From the NCBI RefSeq assembly GCF_010131535.1, contig NZ_WUBS01000002.1, positions 248,001 through 312,000 of the forward strand: a stretch of DNA of 64,000 nucleotides. The letters are read 5' to 3'. Shown piece by piece: positions 9,325-18,338 of this stretch (the stretch's first letter is position 1; each line of letters starts with the position of its first letter). The notes beneath the pieces were generated by a model, which made no database searches, was not told the DNA's origin, and saw only the letters and a program-made list of their open reading frames with translations. This DNA is from Acerihabitans arboris. GTDB taxonomy: Bacteria > Pseudomonadota > Gammaproteobacteria > Enterobacterales > Enterobacteriaceae. A program made the translations under genes and the position numbers.

Positions 9325-10238
9325 TGGCGATACATATCGTGGCCGAACAAGACTTAACCGAGCGGCAGGTATCCTCCTCCACGGCTATCCCGCCGCTGCT
9401 GATCGCCGACCTGCCGCGTCTCTATCAACAGCGCGCCGATCGGCTGCTGCGTCTGTCCGCCGATCATCCGTTCGGCGATTACCTGCGTTTCGCCGCCGGC
9501 GTGGTGCAGGCGCAGCGCCGGGTGCTCGAGGCCCTGCCGCTGGACGCCGGCGCGCCCCTTCCCGCGCCGGATAACGGCGCGCCCCCGCTGGACGCGGCGG
9601 TGTTCCCGCGCTCGCCGCGGTGGCGCGACATGCTGCGGGCGTTGATCCTGCAACTGCTGCCGGCCGCCGCCCCCACCGTGCGCCGGGCGCTGGAGACCCT
9701 GTCCTCGCTGCCGGACAGCGTGGCGGACGCCGAGGCGCAGGCGCTGCTGAACGGGGATTTTGCCCGGGCGGACAGCGCCCGCGCGCCGTTCCTGTGGGCG
9801 GCCCTGTCGCTATACTGGGCGCAGCTGGCCGGCCGCATCCAGGGGCACGCCCTGGCGGACGGCGGACGGCGGCAATACTGCCCGGTCTGCGGCGGCGCGC
9901 CGGTGGCAAGCGTCATCCAGGCGAAAGGCGCCGTCCCCGGCCTGCGTTACCTGCACTGCGCATTATGCGAAAGCGAATGGCATCTGGTGCGGGCGGTGTG
10001 CAGCAGCTGCGAGCAAACCGACGATCTGGTTTACTGGTCGCTGGACGACCGGCGGGCGGCGGTCACGGCGGAAAGCTGCGGTCATTGCCACAGCTACCTG
10101 AAGGTGGTCAGGCAGGATAAAGACGCCGCCGCCGAAAGCGTGGCGGACGATCTGGCCTCGATTATGCTGGATGCCAAACTGGAAGAAAAAGGCTTTAGCC
10201 GCAGCGGCATCAATCCCTTTCTGTTTCCCGCCGGATAA
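9324..10238 (+). CDS. fdhE: Formate dehydrogenase accessory protein FdhE
   Basis: A 304-residue cytoplasmic maturation factor for Tat-exported formate dehydrogenases. The C-terminal half has the diagnostic series of CxxC motifs: CPVCGG (~192), CALCESEW, CSSCEQTD and CGHCHSYL, which bind iron in E. coli FdhE. The N-terminal half is variable and Ala/Leu-rich. The ATG overlaps the fdoI stop by one base, which fixes the start although the frame runs open further upstream. Placement directly after fdoGHI matches E. coli. The sulfur-transfer partner fdhD is not in this window. Confidence 0.93.
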   Translation: MAIHIVAEQDLTERQVSSSTAIPPLLIADLPRLYQQRADRLLRLSADHPFGDYLRFAAGVVQAQRRVLEALPLDAGAPLPAPDNGAPPLDAAVFPRSPRWRDMLRALILQLLPAAAPTVRRALETLSSLPDSVADAEAQALLNGDFARADSARAPFLWAALSLYWAQLAGRIQGHALADGGRRQYCPVCGGAPVASVIQAKGAVPGLRYLHCALCESEWHLVRAVCSSCEQTDDLVYWSLDDRRAAVTAESCGHCHSYLKVVRQDKDAAAESVADDLASIMLDAKLEEKGFSRSGINPFLFPAG

Positions 10239-10270
10239 ATCCTTCGCCGCGTGCGCGCAGGATTTATCCG
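10232..10270. repeat. Perfect 12-bp inverted repeat after fdhE
   Basis: CGGATAAATCCT (10232-10243) and AGGATTTATCCG (10259-10270) around a 15-base GC-rich loop. The left arm includes the fdhE stop codon. It could be a terminator or an RNA-stabilising hairpin; no T-run follows. Confidence 0.55.
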
Positions 10271-10407
10271 CCCCGGCGGTACGTGGCGATAGCGGCTTAA
10301 CGCCCGCAAAAACGCGGGGTGATCAACTCGACCTTGCCGATCGGATACCCCATTCTGCTATAGTTGATCTATTCTGCGATGACCGCCGCCCAACGTGAGA
10401 ACCCGTT

Positions 10408-12459
10408 ATGCCACACAACTTCCATTCCCTTTATCAGCACGGTTTTGCCCGCGTGGCGGCCTGCACCCTGCCCTGCGCGCTGACCGAGCCGTCGGTCAAC
10501 GCGCGCGCCATCGCTGAAGCGGCCGGGGCGCTTGACGCCCGCGGCGTCGCGCTGGCCATCTTCCCGGAATTATCGCTGTGCGGGTATTCCATCGAAGACC
10601 TGCTGTTGCAGGACGTGCTGCTGGACGCGGTGGAGCGCGCCGCCGGGGAACTGCTCGCCGCCACCGCCGAACTTACGCCGGTGCTGGTGGTGGGAGCGCC
10701 GCTGCGCCACGCGGGCCGGATCTATAACACGGCGCTGGTGCTGCACCGGGGCCGGCTGCTGGGCGTGGTGCCGAAATCCTACCTGCCGACCTACCGGGAA
10801 TTTTACGAACGCCGCCAGTGCGCTCCGGGCGATACGGCGCGGGGCGGCGTCATCCGGCTGGCCGGGCAGGAGGCGCCTTTTGGTCCCGATCTGCTGTTCA
10901 GCGCGCGCGATGTGCCTGGGTTGGTGCTGCACGTGGAGATTTGCGAGGATTTATGGGTGCCGATCCCGCCGAGCGCCGAAGCCGCGCTGGCCGGCGCCAC
11001 CGTGCTGGCCAATCTGTCCGGCAGCCCCATCACCATCGGTCGCGCGGATACGCGCCGTCAGCTGTGCCGTTCGCAATCCATGCGCTGCCTGGCGGCCTAT
11101 CTTTACGCCGCGGCGGGCATGGGCGAATCGACCACCGAGGTGGCGTGGGACGGCCAGTGCGTGATCTACGAGAACGGCAGCCTGCTGGCGGAAACCGAGC
11201 GCTTCGCCACCCAGGGCCAAAGCGCGGTGGCCGATATCGACCTCGATCTGCTGCGCCAGGAACGGATGCGCATGGGCACCTTTGACGATAACCGGCGCAC
11301 CCATGAAGCGCGGGTCGGCGCGTTTCGCCATGTCGCCTTCGAGCTGGCGCCGCCGCCGGGCGATATCGGCTTTGAGCGCCGGGTGGCGCGTTTTCCCTTT
11401 GTGCCCGCCGACCGCGATCTCCTGGCCCAGGACTGTTATGAAGCCTACAACATCCAGGTTAACGCCCTGGCGCAGCGCATCGCCGCCACCGGCATTAAGC
11501 GCCTGGTGATCGGCGTCTCCGGCGGGCTGGATTCCACCCAGGCGCTGATCGTTATCGCCAAGGCGGCGGACCGGCTGCACCTGCCGCGCGAAAATATCAT
11601 CGCCTGCGCCCTGCCCGGCTTCGGCACCAGCGCCGGCACGCATAACAACGCGGCAAGCCTGATAAAAGCGCTCGGCGTCACCCACCGTGAAATTGATATC
11701 CGCCCGGCCGCGACGCGCATGCTCGAGGATATCGGCCATCCCTATGCCCGGGGCGAGAAGGTCTACGACGTAACCTTTGAGAATGTGCAGGCGGGGCTGC
11801 GCACCGATTACCTGTTTCGCCTGGCCAATCATGAAAACGGCATGGTGGTGGGCACCGGCGACCTGTCCGAAATGGCGCTCGGCTGGTGCACCTACGGCGT
11901 GGGCGACCAGATGTCCCATTATCACGTTAACGCCGGCGTGCCCAAGACCCTGATCCAGCACCTGATCCGCTGGGCGATCGCCTCCGGCCAGTTCGCGCCG
12001 CCGGTCATGGCCACCCTTGAGGCCATCCTGGCGACGGAAATCTCGCCGGAGCTGGTGCCCGCCGACGATGCCGGCGAGCTGCAAAGCACCGAATCCATTA
12101 TCGGTCCCTACGACCTGCAGGATTTCAGCCTGTTCTATACCCTGCGCTACGGTTTCCGGCCGTCAAAAATTGCCTTTATGGCGCTGCATGCCTGGGGAGA
12201 TGCCGCCGCCGGCGACTGGCCACCGGGCTTTCCGCAGGAAAAACGCCGCGCCTATCCGCTGGTGGAAATACGCCGCTGGCTGAAGGTATTCCTGTGCCGC
12301 TTTTTCACCCTGAGCCAGTTTAAGCGCTCAGCCTCGCCAAACGGTCCGAAGGTGACCGCCGGGGGCAGCCTGTCCCCGCGCGGCGACTGGCGCGCGCCGT
12401 CGGACGGCAACGCCCGCATCTGGATCGAAGAGCTGGAAGCGCGGGTGCCGGAGCGCTGA
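10408..12459 (+). CDS. nadE: Glutamine-dependent NAD+ synthase
   Basis: A 683-residue two-domain enzyme making NAD+ from deamido-NAD+, ATP and glutamine. Residues ~15-290 are a nitrilase-type glutaminase with the Glu-Lys-Cys triad: [24 protein letters not shown] and [11 protein letters not shown]. Residues ~330-683 are the synthetase, with the PP-loop [14 protein letters not shown], followed by [16 protein letters not shown] and the late [11 protein letters not shown]. This long form is the mycobacterial/eukaryotic type; E. coli NadE is a short ammonia-dependent enzyme of about 275 residues. It follows fdhE in the same direction, but 169 bases and a long hairpin separate them, so it is probably its own unit. 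Confidence 0.92.
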   Translation: MPHNFHSLYQHGFARVAACTLPCALTEPSVNARAIAEAAGALDARGVALAIFPELSLCGYSIEDLLLQDVLLDAVERAAGELLAATAELTPVLVVGAPLRHAGRIYNTALVLHRGRLLGVVPKSYLPTYREFYERRQCAPGDTARGGVIRLAGQEAPFGPDLLFSARDVPGLVLHVEICEDLWVPIPPSAEAALAGATVLANLSGSPITIGRADTRRQLCRSQSMRCLAAYLYAAAGMGESTTEVAWDGQCVIYENGSLLAETERFATQGQSAVADIDLDLLRQERMRMGTFDDNRRTHEARVGAFRHVAFELAPPPGDIGFERRVARFPFVPADRDLLAQDCYEAYNIQVNALAQRIAATGIKRLVIGVSGGLDSTQALIVIAKAADRLHLPRENIIACALPGFGTSAGTHNNAASLIKALGVTHREIDIRPAATRMLEDIGHPYARGEKVYDVTFENVQAGLRTDYLFRLANHENGMVVGTGDLSEMALGWCTYGVGDQMSHYHVNAGVPKTLIQHLIRWAIASGQFAPPVMATLEAILATEISPELVPADDAGELQSTESIIGPYDLQDFSLFYTLRYGFRPSKIAFMALHAWGDAAAGDWPPGFPQEKRRAYPLVEIRRWLKVFLCRFFTLSQFKRSASPNGPKVTAGGSLSPRGDWRAPSDGNARIWIEELEARVPER

Positions 12460-12577
12460 ACCGGCGGAACGGCCGCGCCGCGGGGGATGGGCTAAATCGT
12501 TAGCGATCGGTTGCCGCAGCCCGGGTTATCCAGGCGGATAGATTGGCGATCAACCCGCCGCCCGGGTTAGCGATACT

Positions 12578-14359
12578 TTAGCGGTCAACCCCGCCGGTCA
12601 GGTTAACCTTGCTGATAAACGAGCCGCCGAACAACCGGCGCAGGGCGCTGTCCTGCGCCAGCGTCACCGCCCCCTCCGCCGTGGCGCTTTCGCCATACAG
12701 CGAGGCGACCACCTCGGTATGGGCGGACAGGCGCTGGACGATTTTGCGCACCGTGGCGCACACCAGCCGATGGCCGCCCACCGGGCCGCCCAGGATCAGC
12801 ATCGCCGGATCGAGGGTAGCCACCAGCCCGGTGGCCAGGTAACCCACCTGGGTAGCATATTCCTGTACCCCTTTGACGGCGGCGGGCTCGCCGGCGTCGG
12901 CCCGCGTCAGCAATTCGGGCAACCGGCGCGCGTTGCTGGGCGGTGAAACCGGCCTGGTGCGGCTAAGGTAATCGGGATAACCGAGGTGTTGCTCGAGCAT
13001 CAGTTCCACCGGGTGCTCGGTGGCGCTCCATGGAAAAGGGATATCCGCCACTTCGCCGGCGCAGCCCCGTACGCCCCGGATCAGCTGTCCGCCGGCGATG
13101 ATGCCCGCGCCGATATGGGTGCCGACCTGCAAAAAAATCACGTCGCGCAAGCCCTTTGCCACCCCGTTGACCGCCTCGGCCGCCACCGCGCAGTTGACAT
13201 TGTTTTCCAGCGCCAGCCTGGCCGGCGAGGCCAGCCGCAGGCGCGACAGGATTTCATCGGGTGTCAACCCGGACTGTGACGGTCCCTCGCGACCGGACAG
13301 CACGATATCCTGGCGTATCGCCTGCGACAGGGCCAGCGTCACGGCGCACAGCGGCCCGTATTCGCGCAGTCCCTGCCGCAGTGCTTCCAGCAACGACGCC
13401 GCCCCGCCGATCAGCTGGTTAAACGGGGTATTGGTAATGCGCCGCTGCGCCAGTACTTTCCCCTCCAGGCTGCGGGCGATAAACAACGCCTGGTAGTTGC
13501 CGATATCGGCGCCCAGCACCCAGCCCGCGGTCTTGGCGATACCATAAACCTTGGCCGCCCGGCCTTTGGGCTGCGTCTGCATAAACAGCGGCCGCACCAG
13601 CCGCAGCTTTTGCAGCTCATCGATGCCCGCGGAGACGGTCGGTTTGGACAACCCGGCCCCCAGCGCCAGTTCCGGCCGCGTGGCCGGGCCCTGCGTCAGC
13701 AAGGTCATGCCCAGCAATTTGGCGATACCGCCCAATACCGGCATCGATGAACCGTCCTGCTCGTCGGGCTGCTGTTCCGCCTGATAAGCCAGGTGATGGC
13801 TAATAAAGGACAGCGCTTCCGGCAAGGCTTTTTCCCTGCCTGTCGCCGCCGCGGTCTTGCGTAGCCGGGCCGACAGCTGCCTTAACGTACCCAGCGACAT
13901 CAGCTGCCGCTGGCGCAGGAACCAGTCGGCAAACAGCGCCTCCGGCCGCCGTTCGGGCGGCAAGGCAAAATAATCCAGCGCCACCCGGGCGGGCGAACTC
14001 ATCCAGACGTCAGGGCCGATCCGGCTGTCGCCCGCCAGGCCTGCGACGCCCGGCCGGGGAATTATGGTGATGCCGGGCAGCGCCAGCTCGCGCCGGCGGG
14101 AATGGACGATAAACAGCGTCCGCCCGCTCACGGGATCGGCGAGCATGGCGGATTCTCCCACCACCAGGCAACCGGGAAAGGCCTGGCCGATAATATGCCA
14201 GATAAAACGACGGACAATCCGCTCGCCGTCTTCGTTGACCGCACCGCTGTACACACCGCGCGCCAGGCGTTTAAGCGTGCCCCGCCGGGTGGCGCGGCTG
14301 ATAACCGCGGCATCGTGTTCATGGGCAAAGACCAGATCCGGCCAGGGCGCTCGCGACAA
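12578..14359 (-). CDS. AbiEi-like antitoxin domain fused to ROK-family repressor
   Basis: A 593-residue fusion. Residues 1-~190 resemble the winged-helix and C-terminal parts of AbiEi-type (type IV) antitoxin domains: LKRLARGVYSG, VRRFIWHIIGQAFPGCLVVGESA, LFIVHSRRRELALPGITIIPR and SPARVALDYF. A short linker (~195-208) leads to a winged helix (~215-262, LSKPTVSAGIDELQKLRLV) and a ROK domain (~280-580, VLGADIGNYQ, LENNVNCAVAAEA, GTHIGAGIIAGG, LILGGPVGGH). Canonical ROK zinc cysteines (CxCG) are absent, arguing for a regulator rather than a kinase. The start is TTG at 14359 with GGAG nine bases upstream. Divergent from the SIS-kinase-transporter operon, which it probably controls. Confidence 0.75.
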   Translation of the reverse strand: MSRAPWPDLVFAHEHDAAVISRATRRGTLKRLARGVYSGAVNEDGERIVRRFIWHIIGQAFPGCLVVGESAMLADPVSGRTLFIVHSRRRELALPGITIIPRPGVAGLAGDSRIGPDVWMSSPARVALDYFALPPERRPEALFADWFLRQRQLMSLGTLRQLSARLRKTAAATGREKALPEALSFISHHLAYQAEQQPDEQDGSSMPVLGGIAKLLGMTLLTQGPATRPELALGAGLSKPTVSAGIDELQKLRLVRPLFMQTQPKGRAAKVYGIAKTAGWVLGADIGNYQALFIARSLEGKVLAQRRITNTPFNQLIGGAASLLEALRQGLREYGPLCAVTLALSQAIRQDIVLSGREGPSQSGLTPDEILSRLRLASPARLALENNVNCAVAAEAVNGVAKGLRDVIFLQVGTHIGAGIIAGGQLIRGVRGCAGEVADIPFPWSATEHPVELMLEQHLGYPDYLSRTRPVSPPSNARRLPELLTRADAGEPAAVKGVQEYATQVGYLATGLVATLDPAMLILGGPVGGHRLVCATVRKIVQRLSAHTEVVASLYGESATAEGAVTLAQDSALRRLFGGSFISKVNLTGGVDR

Positions 14360-14373
14360 TTTTTATCTCCAAA

Positions 14374-14466
14374 AACTTGACCGGAAAAGCAAAAATGCCG
14401 TTTAACGGTCAATAAAATGGCATATCGGTCAGTTTTTATAGGCAATTATTATTAAATGGTCAAGTT
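14374..14466. promoter_or_regulatory. Cluster of four GGTCA half-sites
   Basis: AACTTGACC (14374-14382) and GGTCAAGTT (14458-14466) form a perfect 9-bp inverted repeat 75 bases apart. Two further GGTCA copies lie between (14407-14411 and 14427-14431). They sit in the divergent region, beside the ribosome-binding site of the ROK-fusion gene. A regulator array is likely; which protein binds is inference. Confidence 0.4.
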
Positions 14467-14645
14467 ATAAGCTCAGATAATCCGCTATCGGCACCCATCG
14501 CCGGCCATCTACCGTCATCAAAAAGCAGCCATTAAGCGCTAACCAATTAATATTTAATCATTTCATACCATAGTTTTATACTATTGGCGGGCGACGGTTT
14601 TCACATCGTAAAATCATTTTACATTAAGCAATCAGAGCCGGAACC

Positions 14646-15692
14646 ATGCTTCAACCACAGGAAATTCTGATCCCCTTTGCCGCGGGCATCGACGCGCAGC
14701 CGGACGCCGTGGCGACCACCTGTACCGCTACGCTGCGCTGGCTGGACACCCTGGATATCGAGGCGCTGCGCCATGCCCGCCTGCTGTTTATCGGCATCGG
14801 CGCCTCCCACGCCCTGCTGGCGACCACCGTCGATACCTTGCGCGGCGCGGGCGTCTACGCGTTGCGCAGCGACGGCGACGATCTTCCTCCCGCCTGCCCG
14901 GTACTGGCCGACTGGTACATCTGCGTATCCCAAAGCGGCCGCAGCCCCGAGGTGGTACAGGCGGCCCGGCACCAGCCCGACCCGCGCCGGCGCTTGTCCA
15001 TCGTCAACCAGCCGGACTCGCCGCTGGAGCGGGAGTGCGGCGTCGCCTTGTGCCTGGGCGGCCTGGTTGACTCGGGCATGTCGTCGGTGGCGCTGATGGC
15101 CACCGCGCTGGCGCTCGGCATGCTTGGCGATTACATCACCGGCGACCACCGACTGGCCGACTGGCGGCAACTGCCGCAACGGCTGGTCGCCTTGAGAGCC
15201 GCCGCCCAGCCGGTGGTGGCACGCTTCGCCGAGCAATCAGCCGGTATCGGGTGCGTGGATTTCGCCGCCCGCGCCAGCAGCCTGACCGCCGCCGAGCAAG
15301 GGGCCCTGTTCCTGCGCGAGGGGCCGAAGGTTCCCGCCATGGCCTCGGGCACGCGTAATTACCTGCACGGCATGACCGACTCGGTGGGCAATACCGCGCA
15401 TGTCATTATCGGCGGCGCGCGCGAAGCGCTGCTGGCGCGGCAGCTGACCGAGTTCAACGTGCCCATCCTGCTGGTGACCGATGAGAAGGATGTGGTTATC
15501 CCGGGTGTGGAAATCCTGTATATCCCGCCCCTGGCGGCCGGTCCGCGCGTCCTGCTGGAGATCCTGGTCATGGAACTGCTGGCCTTGTCGCTTGCCGGGG
15601 TGTGGGGCGGCGATATCGACGCCGGGGTGGTGAAACGCCTTGATACCAAGCTTGACCAACAGGGCGCGCCGGCGGGGAACGGACCATTATGA
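14646..15692 (+). CDS. SIS-domain sugar-phosphate isomerase/deglycase-like protein
   Basis: A 348-residue protein with two SIS (sugar isomerase) halves. The first binding loop reads FIGIGASHALLATTVDTLRGAG (~45-66) and the second ISQSGRSPEVV-like CVSQSGRSPEVVQAAR (~95-110). The second half has EQGALFLREGPKVPAMASGTRNYLHG, where Glu and His are candidate catalytic residues as in GlmS/AgaS/FrlB relatives. It is closest in plan to amino-sugar-6-phosphate deaminases and Amadori deglycases. It begins an operon with a kinase (4-base overlap) and a transporter, so a phosphorylated amino sugar or fructosamine-type compound is a plausible substrate (inference). Confidence 0.8.
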   Translation: MLQPQEILIPFAAGIDAQPDAVATTCTATLRWLDTLDIEALRHARLLFIGIGASHALLATTVDTLRGAGVYALRSDGDDLPPACPVLADWYICVSQSGRSPEVVQAARHQPDPRRRLSIVNQPDSPLERECGVALCLGGLVDSGMSSVALMATALALGMLGDYITGDHRLADWRQLPQRLVALRAAAQPVVARFAEQSAGIGCVDFAARASSLTAAEQGALFLREGPKVPAMASGTRNYLHGMTDSVGNTAHVIIGGAREALLARQLTEFNVPILLVTDEKDVVIPGVEILYIPPLAAGPRVLLEILVMELLALSLAGVWGGDIDAGVVKRLDTKLDQQGAPAGNGPL

Positions 15693-16588
15693 CCGACATC
15701 CTGGCCGGTATCGACGTCGGCGGCACCAAAACCCGCCTGATGCTACAAGACGCGTCGGGCGCGATCCTGCTGGATCACACCAGCCCTACCCGGCGCTGGC
15801 GCGGTGAATCCTTTGCCGCCAAGGCGGCTCTGCTGGCGCGCTCGCTGGAGCAGGCCCTGACGTGCCAGGGCGGCAACCGCCGGCTGCGCGCCCTAGCCGT
15901 CGGCGCACATGGCTGCGATCTGGCCGAAGAGTGCCTGGCGCTGGCAAGCCTGCTGCAACCCTGTTTTCCGGCCGCGCGCTGCCGGGTGGTCAGCGATGTC
16001 GCCCTGGTGGCGCCGGCCGCCGGCCAACCCCATGCCATCGGCCTTATCGCCGGCACCGGTTCGGTCGCCATCGCCCTTGACGCGCGTGGCGAATATGTGT
16101 CGGCGGGCGGCTGGGGCTGGATGCTGGGCGATGAAGGCGGCGCCAGCGGCCTGGTGCGGGAAGCGATCCGGGCGCTGCTGGAAGATTACGATCGGGGCAA
16201 CCTGGATGACCCGTTAACCCACGCGCTGCTCGCCGCATTTGGCGCCGGGCACGTCATTGATTTGCCGTCGCAGCTGCTGAAGGGCGACGTCGCCCAGTGG
16301 AGCCGCCATGCGGCCCTTGTTTTCGCCTGCGAACGCGAGGGGTCGTTATTGGCCGCCGCGGTGATAAACCGGGCGGTGGAGGCATTGGCCGGGTTGGTGG
16401 ATCGCCTGCACCGCCGCGGCGTCGCCAGCCGCCGGGTGATTGCCGCCGGCGGGGTGATTTCACACCAGCCGCGGATGTTTGCCGCGCTGGCCGCGGCGTT
16501 AAGCGCCCGCCAGCCGCCGGCCTCCCTGGAACTGCTCGGGGTCGCGCCGGTAAACGGCGCCCTGTCGCTGGCCCGTTCGCTGCTGTAG
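15689..16588 (+). CDS. BadF/BcrA-type kinase (N-acetylglucosamine kinase-like)
   Basis: A 299-residue ASKHA-fold ATPase. The phosphate-1 loop GIDVGGTKTRLML is at residues ~6-18, the middle GTGSVAIALDARG binds phosphate, and AGGWGWMLGDEGGASGLVREA is typical of the BadF/BadG/GlcNAc kinase family. The adenosine motif AAGGVISHQP is near residue 250. It probably phosphorylates the sugar moiety imported by the downstream carrier before the SIS protein acts on it; substrate is inferred from context. Its start ATGA overlaps the SIS gene stop. Confidence 0.82.
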   Translation: MTDILAGIDVGGTKTRLMLQDASGAILLDHTSPTRRWRGESFAAKAALLARSLEQALTCQGGNRRLRALAVGAHGCDLAEECLALASLLQPCFPAARCRVVSDVALVAPAAGQPHAIGLIAGTGSVAIALDARGEYVSAGGWGWMLGDEGGASGLVREAIRALLEDYDRGNLDDPLTHALLAAFGAGHVIDLPSQLLKGDVAQWSRHAALVFACEREGSLLAAAVINRAVEALAGLVDRLHRRGVASRRVIAAGGVISHQPRMFAALAAALSARQPPASLELLGVAPVNGALSLARSLL

Positions 16589-16698
16589 CCGGACGCGGAC
16601 GCGACCGCGCGGTTGCAGTCGCTTTTATACGGCCTTGTCGCCAAGGCACCCTGTTACGTAGCGCGGTTACGCAGCGCGACTTTTTGCGAAGGTATGAT

Positions 16699-18240
16699 AT
16701 GTCCACATCTGAAAAACACTTGCCGGGCCAGGCAACCACCGCGCAAAGCGCGGCGGTTGCCGCGCCCAAAACCGTACGATTCCCCAGCACCTACGCCGTG
16801 CTGCTGGCCATCACCCTGGTGGTCTGGGCGCTGACGTTTGTCATTCCCAGCGGCAAATATCAACTGGCCGACGGCAAACCCGTCGCCGGTTCCTATCAGC
16901 ATATCGACAACCTGCGCTCCTTTGGCGCCAAACTGCTGGATTTGTTCCTGGCGCCGGTCAACGGCCTGTACGGCATGGTCAATGCCGAGAGCGGCCACGT
17001 CGGCCCGTATGAAAGCGGCGGCATGTTCGGCGCTATCGGGGTGTTCTTTTTTGTCCTGGCCATCGGCGCCTTCGTCAATACCACCCTGCGCACCGGCGCG
17101 ATAGACGCCGGCATCGGCCGGGTGGCCGCCCGCTTTAAACAGCGCGGCGCGCTGCTGATAAGCATAGTGATGTTGCTGATTGCCATCGGCGGGTCGACCT
17201 TCGGCATGGGCGAGGAGACGCTCGGGTTCTATGCCATCCTGATCCCGCTGCTGCTGAGCCTGGGCTATGACCGGCTCACCGCCGTGGGCGTAATCCTGGT
17301 GGGATCGGTGGTCGGCAATATGAATTCGACGGTGAATCCCTTTATGACCGGCGCCGCCTCGGCCGGGGCCAATATCCCGCTCGGCCAGGGGATTGGCCTG
17401 CGGGCGGTGATGTTTATCGTGCTCACCGCCGTCGCCGTCGGGTATGTGCTGCGTTACGCCCGCCGGGTAAAACGCGATCCGTCGCGCTCTCCGGTCGGCA
17501 TCAGCGCCGGGGACGCGCTGCTGGCGGCGGCCTGCGATCAAAACCTCGCGCCGATGACCGGCGCGCAAAAAGCGGTCATGGCCTGCTTTGCCGGCACCTT
17601 CGTATTTATGATTTTCGCCCTGGTGCCCTGGGCGCAGGTGATAGTGGCGCCGGATGCCGCCTCCTATCCCTGGCAGCTCGACTGGTACTTTCCGGAACTG
17701 ACCGCCCTGTTTTTCCTGATGGCGCTGGCGATCGGCCTGGTGGGGGGGCTGTACGGCGAGACGTTGGTGGCCGCGATGATCGGCGGCATCGCCGATTTCA
17801 TGGGCGCCGCGCTGGTGATCCTCCTGGCGCGCGGCATCACGGTTATCATGCACAACGCGTTTATCACCGATACGGTGCTGCACTCGGTGGAAAGCCTGAT
17901 CGGCGGCACCGCGTCGTCGGTCTTCTCGGTGGTGATGATGCTGGTGATCATGCCGCTCTCGTTCCTGGTGCCGAGCTCTTCGGGTCTGGCCACGCTTGCC
18001 ATGCCGGTGCTGGCGCCGATGGCGGATTTCGCCGGGGTCGGCCGCGAGGTGGTGGTGACGGCGTTCCAATGCGCGGTGGGCATTGTCGCCCTGGTCACCC
18101 CGACGTCGGCCATCGTGATGAGCGGCCTGGCCCTGGCCAAGGTCAGCTACAGCAAATACCTGCTATGGGTGCTGCCGCTGCTGGCCGTGCTGCTGGTGAT
18201 TGCCGCGCTGTTCCTCGCCCTTGCCGCCTCGTTGCCTTAA
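16699..18240 (+). CDS. YfcC-family (DcuC-like) transporter
   Basis: A 513-residue integral membrane carrier with about 12 helices. Family features are the first helix AVLLAITLVVWALTFVIPSGKY, the FGMGEETLGFYAILIPLLLSLGYD signature, and near the C-terminus VPSSSGLATLAMPVLAPMADFAGV followed by PTSAIVMSGLALAKVSY. YfcC relatives include C4-dicarboxylate and arginine/ornithine-type carriers, and Salmonella FraA, which imports fructose-asparagine. The frame is open far upstream, but GAAGG precedes the ATG at 16699, 110 bases after the kinase gene. Together with the SIS and kinase genes it forms an uptake-phosphorylate-cleave set; the actual substrate is unknown. Confidence 0.82.
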   Translation: MSTSEKHLPGQATTAQSAAVAAPKTVRFPSTYAVLLAITLVVWALTFVIPSGKYQLADGKPVAGSYQHIDNLRSFGAKLLDLFLAPVNGLYGMVNAESGHVGPYESGGMFGAIGVFFFVLAIGAFVNTTLRTGAIDAGIGRVAARFKQRGALLISIVMLLIAIGGSTFGMGEETLGFYAILIPLLLSLGYDRLTAVGVILVGSVVGNMNSTVNPFMTGAASAGANIPLGQGIGLRAVMFIVLTAVAVGYVLRYARRVKRDPSRSPVGISAGDALLAAACDQNLAPMTGAQKAVMACFAGTFVFMIFALVPWAQVIVAPDAASYPWQLDWYFPELTALFFLMALAIGLVGGLYGETLVAAMIGGIADFMGAALVILLARGITVIMHNAFITDTVLHSVESLIGGTASSVFSVVMMLVIMPLSFLVPSSSGLATLAMPVLAPMADFAGVGREVVVTAFQCAVGIVALVTPTSAIVMSGLALAKVSYSKYLLWVLPLLAVLLVIAALFLALAASLP

Positions 18241-18273
18241 GGCGACCCGGCCCGCGCGCGTCGCAGGCGTTGT

Positions 18274-18294
18274 GACCCGCGCCTTGCGCGGGTC
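18274..18294. terminator. GC-rich hairpin after the YfcC-family gene
   Basis: Perfect 9-bp stem GACCCGCGC / GCGCGGGTC with a CTT loop, 33 bases after the transporter stop. No T-run follows, so termination is only suggested. Confidence 0.45.
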
Positions 18295-18338
18295 CGTTAG
18301 CACATTATGCTGTCATAACCGGGTCGAGGATTGCGGTG

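Noticed and set aside
16654-18069. 471-codon frame antisense to the YfcC-family gene
   Set aside because: Composition is His/Arg/Gln-rich, typical of the reverse of a membrane protein gene.
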